Positions 8,491-15,822 of a stretch of 17,569 nt of DNA are shown here, piece after piece. The notes below the pieces were generated by a model, which worked only from the letters and a program-made list of their open reading frames with translations, was not told the origin of the DNA and did no database searches. A program made the translations under genes and the position numbers. Position 1 is the first letter of the stretch. Each line of letters starts with the position of its first letter. Location of the stretch: NCBI GenBank assembly GCA_020859875.1, contig JAJBVJ010000018.1:1-17569 (forward strand). Direction: 5' to 3'. This DNA comes from Rikenellaceae bacterium (lineage in GTDB: Bacteria; Bacteroidota; Bacteroidia; Bacteroidales; Rikenellaceae).

Positions 8491-8543
8491 AAATTTGCAC
8501 CCGGCCCTTTGCTGAATCCGCGGGAAAGATTTAGATTTGCAAT

Positions 8544-9092
8544 ATGAACCGAACTAAGCCTAAGCCGGACACAGCTCTGTTGTCAAACCTCATCGGGGGC
8601 GATATGAAGGCTTATGAAGGCATCTTTTTGAAATACTATCCCAACCTTTGTGCCTATGCCCGGCAGTTCGTTTCGGAGGGCAATGCGGAAAATATCGTCC
8701 AGGATCTGATGTTGTGGATTTGGGAGAACCGCAGGATGCTCTCCCGCGATATGAATCTTTCCGCATACCTTTTCCGGGCCGTGCGCAACCGCTGCATCGT
8801 GTCGATAAACCACCAGGATATGCAGCGGAGGGTTTTCGGTAGTCTGCGGGAGGAGATCGTGGCCCAGATAGAGAACTACGATTTCCCGGTTATCGAAGAG
8901 ATGAAATCGGACATAGACAAAGCCATCGAAGAGCTGCCCGAAACATACCGGGAAGCCTTCGTAATGAGCAGGTTCCATAAAAAAACCTATACCGACATAG
9001 CCGAAAAGCTGAACGTCTCGGCAAAGACCGTCGATTACCGGATCCAGCAAAGCCTCAAGATATTGCGCGACAGGCTTAAAAAATTCCTTTAA
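8544..9092 (+). CDS. ECF (sigma-70 family) RNA polymerase sigma factor
   Basis: This 182-residue group IV sigma factor directs RNA polymerase to a small regulon. Sigma region 2 spans about 20-90 (YPNLCAYARQFV, then the core-binding NIVQDLMLWIWENR at 50-63 and YLFRAVRNRCI). Sigma region 4 spans about 122-177 (AIEELPETYREAFVMSR, then the helix-turn-helix KTYTDIAEKLNVSAKTVDYR). There is no extra C-terminal domain. It matches the Bacteroidetes ECF type that is paired with FecR anti-sigma factors. It is transcribed away from fecR across a 168-bp shared promoter region, so the two can be expressed independently. The likely target is the adjacent glycosidase operon, inferred from position and the shared upstream motif. 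Confidence 0.95.
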   Translation: MNRTKPKPDTALLSNLIGGDMKAYEGIFLKYYPNLCAYARQFVSEGNAENIVQDLMLWIWENRRMLSRDMNLSAYLFRAVRNRCIVSINHQDMQRRVFGSLREEIVAQIENYDFPVIEEMKSDIDKAIEELPETYREAFVMSRFHKKTYTDIAEKLNVSAKTVDYRIQQSLKILRDRLKKFL

Positions 9093-9144
9093 ACTTTCTC
9101 TACCGCGGGACGGTTTCCTTCCCCCCGGGTTTAATCTTGCCGAA

Positions 9145-9158
9145 ACCCCTTTCGGGGT
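9145..9158 (+). other. Small hairpin after the sigma factor gene
   Basis: ACCCC, loop TTTC, GGGGT form a perfect 5-bp hairpin about 50 bp past the sigma stop. No T-run follows, so it is not a standard terminator. Confidence 0.35.
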
Positions 9159-9195
9159 GATGATCCGGCCTTTGGTTGATATAGGTCGCTGTGGG

Positions 9196-9245
9196 GGGAA
9201 TATTCCCGACCCCGGTTCGTTCTCTTTACGTAAAGTTTTTTCATT
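9196..9245. other. Two perfect 12-bp palindromes in the convergent intergenic region
   Basis: GGGAATATTCCC (9196-9207) and CTTTACGTAAAG (9234-9245) are both perfect palindromes, with centres 38 bp apart. The second is followed by TTTTTT. The 9093-9373 stretch holds no convincing gene. They could be protein-binding sites or weak RNA hairpins; neither is established. Confidence 0.35.
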
Positions 9246-9321
9246 CATAGGTTAGTAGTTTTTAGTTTTAGAGGTCGCGGCCCGGTTATCTTGGGAAAGA
9301 CCGCCGCGCTGCAAAGGATTT

Positions 9322-9352
9322 ACCCCGGACACCGTAAGGAGTCCGGGGTTTT
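9322..9352 (+). terminator. Rho-independent terminator facing the sigma factor gene
   Basis: A 9-bp stem ACCCCGGAC/GTCCGGGGT (9322-9330 and 9341-9349) with a 10-nt loop is followed by a short T-run on the plus strand. It lies about 230 bp past the sigma stop and 22 bp past the lactonase stop on the other strand. It would end transcription from the left; the minus-strand side lacks a T-run, so it serves the lactonase less well. A second possible stem, CGCGGC/GCCGCG (9276-9281, 9303-9308), lies just before it. Confidence 0.7.
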
Positions 9353-9373
9353 CTCCGGTTGCCGTGCAGACAA

Positions 9374-10438
9374 TTATTTTGTAAATATCAGGCAGGTGGG
9401 GGAGGGGACGTCTATTCTCGTTCCGGTGTCCCGGAGCGAACCCCTTTCCGTGCACTCGAATACCTGCACTGCATCCGCCTTCATCCCGGCTGCAAGGAGG
9501 TATCTTCCGTCCGGCGAGAATTCTATACTGCGCGGATGCTCCACGGTGGTACGGTAGCCGGCCGCTTCGAGCAGTCCTGTCCGGAAATCCCTACGGTAGA
9601 TCGCTATTCCGTCGTCGCCGTTTTCGCGTACGGACATACAGACGTACCTGCCGTCGGGGGAGATTTTTATATCCCCGCCGTCGCCCGTGCCGTTACGGCT
9701 TGCAGCAAGTTCCTGGATCGGGGATATTTCGCCTTTTACGAAGGAAAAGACCGTGACCGAGGCAGTAAGTTCGTTGGCAAGATAAAAGAACCGTCCTTCA
9801 TTGTCGAAAACAAAATGGCGCGGGCCCGAGCCCGGTTCCATTTTGAACACCCGGAGGGTGGCCTCATCGAGATATTTGCCGCTTCCGGGAGAGACGTTGT
9901 AGCGGTAAATGGCGTCGCCGCCAAGGTCGGTGATAAAGATATATTTCCCGCAGCGGCAAAACCTCGCGCAGTGGATATGGGAGGCCTCCTGCCTCTTTGC
10001 AACGGGCCCCGAGCCGGTAAATTTTACCGTTTGTATCTCGGGCCCGGCCGACCCGTCCGCCGGGATTTCGAAAACGCTGAGGCTTCCCGAGCCGTAATTG
10101 GAAGTTACTATATATCCCCCGTCCGGCGAAACGATAATATTGCACAGCCCCTCCTGCCGGGTTTCGATGCTGTCTATCGGGTCGAGACCGCCCGAAGCGG
10201 CGTCGAACCGCAAAGCATTTACTAAAGACGGTGCCGTGCCCTCGGACACGCAGTAAAGGTGCCGCTGCTGATTGTCCAGGGTAATATACGAAGGGTCGGT
10301 AACCTTTGCCGACCCGCGGTACCGGCCCACACCGTCCGTCGCGTCGAAGCTGTAAACATAAACTCCGTCGCTCTTTCCGGAGTCGGTATAAGTTCCTATA
10401 AGCAGAAACCCGCCCGCATATGAAATGCCTTCCTTCAT
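9374..10438 (-). CDS. Seven-bladed beta-propeller lactonase family protein
   Basis: This 354-residue protein resembles the YbhE/Pgl 6-phosphogluconolactonase type, which hydrolyses sugar lactones. It has no clear signal peptide and is probably cytoplasmic. Family features include IGTYTDSGKSDGVYVYSFD near the start (14-32), repeated blade motifs of the SPDGxY type (104-109, 260-265, 308-313), SNYGSGSLSVF (113-123), SHIHCARF (153-160), DLGGDAIYRY (171-180) and GSGPRHFVFD (203-212). Length is normal. It follows the dehydrogenase gene by 12 bp, so the two are surely co-transcribed: a dehydrogenase followed by a lactonase could oxidise a sugar to its lactone and then open it. That pairing is inference; true 6-phosphogluconolactonase activity is uncertain. 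Confidence 0.88.
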   Translation of the reverse strand: MKEGISYAGGFLLIGTYTDSGKSDGVYVYSFDATDGVGRYRGSAKVTDPSYITLDNQQRHLYCVSEGTAPSLVNALRFDAASGGLDPIDSIETRQEGLCNIIVSPDGGYIVTSNYGSGSLSVFEIPADGSAGPEIQTVKFTGSGPVAKRQEASHIHCARFCRCGKYIFITDLGGDAIYRYNVSPGSGKYLDEATLRVFKMEPGSGPRHFVFDNEGRFFYLANELTASVTVFSFVKGEISPIQELAASRNGTGDGGDIKISPDGRYVCMSVRENGDDGIAIYRRDFRTGLLEAAGYRTTVEHPRSIEFSPDGRYLLAAGMKADAVQVFECTERGSLRDTGTRIDVPSPTCLIFTK

Positions 10439-10450
10439 TCTCGTCGGCTC

Positions 10451-11350
10451 TTAATGGGCGCTCAACAATCCGGTCACCCCGTAAATTTCCCCCGAGACAT
10501 AGGTCGCTTCGTTCGAGGCGAGGAAGACATAGACCCCGGCCATTTCCACGGGTTGTCCGGGCCTCTTGAAAGGGGTGTCGATCCCGTGCTTGGGTATCCA
10601 TTCGTCGGGATTTCCCCCCGATACTTCCAACGGAGTCCATACAGGCCCGGGGCAGACGGTATTTACCCGGATGCCCTTATCTATTACTTGCTTGGCAAGC
10701 CCGATGCTGAAAGCGACCACGGCCGATTTGGAAGCGGCATAATCGAGCAGGAACCTGTTAGGGGTGTAATATTCGGCGGAGCCGGTAAAAATTATGGACG
10801 AGCCGGCCGGCAGCAGCGGGACAGCCGTGCGGCAGAGGAATATCGGAGCGTAGATATTGGTCTCGAACGTTCGGCGCACCTGCTCCCCTGTGATATCCTG
10901 TATATCTTCCTGCGCGGTCTGTACCGCGGCGTTCGGGACGAGTATGTCCAGGCCGCCCAATTTATCGTGCGCCTCCCTTACGATCCGCTCGCAAACTTGT
11001 TCTTCCCTGAGATTCCCGGGGATAAGGATTATCTCTTTTGCTTCGGCACTCAGCAGCTCGGCCAGCGACCGGGCGTCCCGCTCCTCCTCTTCGAGGTAAT
11101 TGATAGCTACCTGCGCCCCTTCCCGTGCAAAGGCTATGGCGACAGCCCGTCCGATACCGGAATCGCCCCCCGTAATGAGGGCCTTGCGGCCCTCCAGCCT
11201 GCCGTGGCCAATATAACTCTCTTCCCCGCAGTCGGGAATAGGGGTCATATCGGCCTGGATCCCGGGGGGATCCTGCTTCTGCATGGGGAACCGGGTGTGC
11301 GGATAAATGGTGAGCGGGTTTTTCAGCCCGTCCCTCAATTTGTCTTTCAT
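10451..11350 (-). CDS. Short-chain dehydrogenase/reductase, YghA / stress protein 39 type
   Basis: This 299-residue NAD(P)-dependent oxidoreductase has the roughly 55-residue N-terminal extension typical of the YghA/YdaD subgroup (QKQDPPGIQADMTPIPDCGE, 24-43). The Rossmann glycine motif is TGGDSGIGRAVA (60-71). The NNAG position reads PNAA (139-142), an atypical form; related proteins also vary here. The catalytic triad is S191, Y204 and K208 (DYAASK). CPGPVWTPLE (233-242) and GQPVEMAGVYVFLAS (265-279) are also typical. Homologues reduce aldehydes or ketones and are often stress-induced. It is the first gene of a two-gene unit with the lactonase. Its start codon is paired within a long inverted repeat. 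Confidence 0.92.
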   Translation of the reverse strand: MKDKLRDGLKNPLTIYPHTRFPMQKQDPPGIQADMTPIPDCGEESYIGHGRLEGRKALITGGDSGIGRAVAIAFAREGAQVAINYLEEEERDARSLAELLSAEAKEIILIPGNLREEQVCERIVREAHDKLGGLDILVPNAAVQTAQEDIQDITGEQVRRTFETNIYAPIFLCRTAVPLLPAGSSIIFTGSAEYYTPNRFLLDYAASKSAVVAFSIGLAKQVIDKGIRVNTVCPGPVWTPLEVSGGNPDEWIPKHGIDTPFKRPGQPVEMAGVYVFLASNEATYVSGEIYGVTGLLSAH

Positions 11351-11378
11351 GGCATTAACATTAGATGGTTATGCCATG
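11348..11378 (-). promoter_or_regulatory. Inverted repeat covering the dehydrogenase start codon
   Basis: CATGGCAT (11348-11355) and ATGCCATG (11371-11378) pair, extended by AAC/GTT after one bulged base, around an 8-nt loop. In the mRNA this gives an 11-bp hairpin whose 3' end contains the ATG. It may be a protein operator or a translation-blocking hairpin. No matching -7 element was found in the 92-bp gap upstream. Confidence 0.5.
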
Positions 11379-11442
11379 AGACAGAGCAAGTATGGTACCT
11401 TCTTTTACGGGATGGAATCGTGAATCCGCATGTTAATACCTA

Positions 11443-12495
11443 TTAATAAAGGTATAACTCCCGGAGTTTCTCTATATCGGCATCGAGAACATCCGTCAGG
11501 AAGGCCTCTACCGAACCGTACTTGCCTGTAATCTGGTCGAGTGCCGCACCGAGGTACCCGGGTTGTACTTCCATAAGTGGTGCAAGATCGGGAAACCGGT
11601 TGATCACCGGTTCGTATTTTGCGCGGGCATATTCGTAAGAAAGCATGTAATCGTCCATTACGGTCTGGTCGTCGGCCCCGAGGGCATAAAGTATAAGGAC
11701 CGAGGCTATGCCCGTGCGGTCTTTGCCGGCCGTGCAATGATAGAGCAGCGGGAGATGCTGCTCGTCTGCCAGCAGTTCGAAGAACCTGCGGTACTGGCCC
11801 ACCACGCTGTCGTCCGTTACCAGCAGCCGGTTGGTCTCCTCCATAAGTTCGACGGATTCCTGCTCGGAGGGCATCTTTGCAAATATGCTTGCCGATATAT
11901 TGCCCGGCGCTACGGAATAGGCGTATTGGTGCATAACCGTTTCGGGAAGCCTGTCCGGGGCTTTGGAAATTTCCTCTTCGGAGCGGAAGTCCACTACAGA
12001 GACCACAGGCACGCTTGCAAGATAGACAAGATCCTCGTCGGTCAGGGTGCTCAGTTCGTCCGAACGGATCAGCTTGCCCCATTTTACGTAGCGCCCGTCC
12101 GCCATCCTGTAACCGCCCATATCGCGGAAGTTGTAACCCCCGGCCATCGGCAGAACCCTCTCCGCCAATATAGCCTGACCCTCGGGGGTCACCACCTGGA
12201 AATAACTCCGTACCGTGGGGTCGACATCCACCGGGAACTGGCCGTCGGCGCGCCCCGACTCGATGGCCTCCTTCAGGTCTATATCCTCGACGCTCTTGCC
12301 GGCATAGAGGGCCCACTCCATATCCTCCCCGATGGAGATTGAGGCGGATTTTGTGGTCTTGTCCCTCAGAATCTCTATATTGCGCGAAATGTCTTCGCCC
12401 GAATATCCGGCCTGTTTAGTCTTCATACCATGCCTGCAGCCGGAAAAGGTGAGTGCGGTCACCGCAGCGAGGGCCGCGGCCATATATAACTTCAT
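11443..12495 (-). CDS. Lipoprotein tyrosine phosphatase, PtpB/LipA-like
   Basis: This 350-residue protein has a signal peptide ending in a lipobox (FSGC, Cys20), so it is predicted to act outside the cytoplasm. Residues about 50-115 look like a small beta-sandwich domain. The phosphatase domain follows: NFRDMGGYR (122-130), RSDELSTLTDEDL (144-156), VVDFRSEEE (167-175) and the CX5R catalytic loop HCTAGKDRTG (253-262) with Cys254 and Arg260. This is the Y_phosphatase3 arrangement seen in mycobacterial PtpB and Listeria LipA, which act on phosphotyrosine, phosphoserine or phosphoinositides. Substrate here is unknown. It is a single gene with its own promoter, downstream of the dnaK terminator. 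Confidence 0.9.
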   Translation of the reverse strand: MKLYMAAALAAVTALTFSGCRHGMKTKQAGYSGEDISRNIEILRDKTTKSASISIGEDMEWALYAGKSVEDIDLKEAIESGRADGQFPVDVDPTVRSYFQVVTPEGQAILAERVLPMAGGYNFRDMGGYRMADGRYVKWGKLIRSDELSTLTDEDLVYLASVPVVSVVDFRSEEEISKAPDRLPETVMHQYAYSVAPGNISASIFAKMPSEQESVELMEETNRLLVTDDSVVGQYRRFFELLADEQHLPLLYHCTAGKDRTGIASVLILYALGADDQTVMDDYMLSYEYARAKYEPVINRFPDLAPLMEVQPGYLGAALDQITGKYGSVEAFLTDVLDADIEKLRELYLY

Positions 12496-12610
12496 AAGCG
12501 TCGGTTTTAGTTTTCAAAACTCCTTTTAGCGTTATTGAACGGCAATTTTCGAACCATAGGGTTTACCATACCGAGGCTGCCTAAATGTGCGATTTCCCTC
12601 AAACCCTAAG

Positions 12611-12640
12611 CAAAGATAATAATTAACCCTTATAAACCAA
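12611..12640 (-). promoter_or_regulatory. Bacteroidetes-type promoter for the phosphatase gene
   Basis: On the minus strand, TTG (12640-12638), a 19-bp spacer and TATCTTTG (12618-12611) fit the consensus exactly. The predicted start of transcription is near 12604, giving a leader of about 110 nt. Confidence 0.65.
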
Positions 12641-12644
12641 CAGT

Positions 12645-12681
12645 TTAAAAAAAGGAGGCCCCTACCATAACGGTAGGGGCC
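12645..12681 (-). terminator. Rho-independent terminator after dnaK
   Basis: A perfect 10-bp GC-rich stem (GGCCCCTACC at 12657-12666, partner at 12672-12681) with loop ATAAC is followed on the minus strand by TCC and seven T. It lies 35 bp past the dnaK stop. Confidence 0.9.
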
Positions 12682-12716
12682 CCTCGGGTATAATAACTTT
12701 CAGTGTCAGGCAGTGG

Positions 12717-14630
<1,914 letters not shown>

Positions 14631-14741
14631 AGTATTATCTTATTATTTTGAGTTTACACATATTTAGGCGGCCTTTCCGGCCGGCGTACCGTACAATAAA
14701 TTCTCAATCTTTATGCCAACGCTTTTCGGGCCGGAATTTGG

Positions 14742-14799
14742 GCCCTGCATATGACAATAATGCAAAAAATGTCAGTCTCGTGCCCTGCCGATATGACAA
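14742..14799. promoter_or_regulatory. Repeated TGACA boxes upstream of dnaK
   Basis: GCCCTGC followed by ATATGACAA occurs at 14742-14757 and, with two extra bases (CG), at 14782-14799; the ATATGACAA copies are exactly 42 bp apart. A third, inverted copy (TGTCA, 14770-14774) lies between. This lies 112-169 bp before the dnaK start and just before the plus-strand promoter at 14813. A regulator site is plausible but unproven. Confidence 0.45.
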
Positions 14800-14812
14800 A
14801 TCGTCGCAATTT

Positions 14813-14843
14813 TTGAACATTACCGCAGGAAGGAGTAAATTTG
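14813..14843 (+). promoter_or_regulatory. Bacteroidetes-type promoter for the small DNA-binding protein gene
   Basis: TTG (14813-14815), a 20-bp spacer and TAAATTTG (14836-14843) match the consensus exactly. Transcription would start near 14850, giving a leader of about 220 nt before the gene at 15070, in which I see no open reading frame worth calling. Confidence 0.6.
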
Positions 14844-15069
14844 CGCATTTCCTGTTTTGTTTTTTCGGATAAAAATTGTATTTTTAATGCGGGTGAAAAG
14901 CCTTTGTCCCGGGGGATGGTCTGGCAAAGAATTTGAGCAGTTTAAGTCAGGAAACCCTGCCGCGGACAGACGCATTTAAATATTATAATCGACCTTAAAT
15001 CCACCGCCTATCGATTGAATTTGACACCTTAGCAAAAACCTGAAACATTAACTTAAACTCACAAAGGAC

Positions 15070-15324
15070 ATGGTTATAACGTTTAATGAATTGCGTCGTA
15101 TAAAGGACAGGCTGCCCAGCGGCAGCTCGAAACGCATCGCAGACGAATTGGGACTCGACGTAGACTCGGTACGCAACTATTTCGGCGGGCGCCATTTCGA
15201 TGCCGGATCGCCCCAGGGCGTACATTTCGAAAGCGGCCCCGACGGCGGGGTGGTAACGCTCGACGATACGGCGATCCTCGACTGTGCGATGCGTATCCTT
15301 AACGAAGTAAATCAGAACAACTAA
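15070..15324 (+). CDS. Small helix-turn-helix DNA-binding protein
   Basis: This 84-residue protein starts MVITFNELRRIKDRLPSGSS and contains a helix-turn-helix-like segment, KRIADELGLDVDSVRNYF (22-39). A short linker with HFESGPDGGVVTLDD (52-66) and a C-terminal helix follow. The pattern matches small DNA-binding proteins found widely in Bacteroidales, so I regard it as a real conserved gene, but its target is unknown. The start is preceded by AAAGGAC, which resembles a ribosome-binding site. It is divergent from dnaK and shares the 439-bp intergenic region with it. It could regulate itself or dnaK; that is inference. Confidence 0.8.
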   Translation: MVITFNELRRIKDRLPSGSSKRIADELGLDVDSVRNYFGGRHFDAGSPQGVHFESGPDGGVVTLDDTAILDCAMRILNEVNQNN

Positions 15325-15349
15325 AAAGAATACTGCTTCGAGGCCCTGA

Positions 15350-15648
15350 TGCTTTTGGATGTCAAGATGTAAAGGCTTCCCGTAAGGGCGAATGTAATGG
15401 AAAATAAGTAATAACAGGTAAACGGAAAGCCCCGGCGGGAGGCCGGGATGCCTGGATGTTTTAAAGGTGGTTCCGCAACCCCGACCTTATTATTAGTTGG
15501 AAGGTTGAGTAAGCTGGCAAGCTATAAATGCTGCGGATAACCAGTTATTTCTCGGATGTTTCGTTAAAGATGATGAAAACCGGCCGGGAGCAGATTCTGA
15601 AAAGTTTAGTGTTTAACAGCAGGGGGGCATGACAAGTCCCCCTTTTTC
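15350..15648 (+). ncRNA. Candidate structured RNA or long structured 3' UTR
   Basis: This stretch has no convincing gene, but several hairpins and a terminator at its 3' end. Hairpins include CCC-GTAA-GGG with a GNRA-type loop (15379-15388), CCCGGC/GCCGGG (15431-15436, 15442-15447), GGTT-CCGC-AACC (15469-15480) and ACCTT/AAGGT (15484-15488, 15501-15505). AACC at 15477-15480 could instead pair with GGTT at 15503-15506, so two folds compete. TGCTTTTG (15350-15357) is one base off a -7 element, but no -33 is seen. It does not show the hallmark sequences of tmRNA, RNase P RNA or SRP RNA. It could also be the 3' UTR of the small gene before it. Confidence 0.35.
15622..15648 (+). terminator. Rho-independent terminator
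   Basis: AGGGGG (15622-15627) pairs with CCCCCT (15639-15644) around an 11-nt loop, followed by a run of T to 15648. It ends transcription from the left, either of the small DNA-binding protein gene or of an RNA encoded in between. Confidence 0.75.
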
Positions 15649-15785
15649 GTGCTCCGCCGGTATCTTAAACGGGCGATATCATAAATGTACCCGACTTTTA
15701 GTCATGGCGATTAATTCAAACCCGGGTCGCCTCCCCGAATGTCCCGCCCGATATTCGTTTTATTATACAATTTTGGTTTTTTATC

Positions 15786-15793
15786 TATATTTG
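15786..15793 (+). promoter_or_regulatory. -7 element for the lipoprotein gene
   Basis: TATATTTG matches TAnnTTTG exactly, 29 bp before the chosen ATG at 15823. No good -33 TTG is seen at 19-21 bp. Its position argues against the in-frame upstream ATG at 15739. Confidence 0.5.
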
Positions 15794-15822
15794 CACGATT
15801 TATAACCCCTAACCCCGACTTT

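Noticed and set aside
8583..9248. A 221-codon minus-strand open frame opposite the sigma factor.
   Set aside because: Most of it mirrors the sigma gene, and the part outside carries palindromes rather than coding signal.
10454..11446. A 330-codon plus-strand open frame opposite the dehydrogenase.
   Set aside because: Shadow frame; it covers the SDR gene, whose motifs are all intact.
14648..14872. A 74-codon plus-strand open frame between dnaK and the small DNA-binding gene.
   Set aside because: It overlaps the repeated boxes and the consensus promoter, and its translation has no recognisable pattern.
15451..15543. A 30-codon open frame starting at the ATG near 15449, inside the candidate RNA region.
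   Set aside because: Short and of unremarkable composition; the hairpins in the same stretch argue for structure rather than coding.
15350..15648. RNase P RNA, tmRNA or SRP RNA.
   Set aside because: The conserved core sequences of these RNAs were looked for by eye and not found; GGAAAGCCCCGGC resembles part of RNase P only superficially.
15739..15822. An upstream in-frame start for the lipoprotein.
   Set aside because: It would put 28 residues before the lipoprotein signal and begin upstream of the TATATTTG promoter element at 15786.
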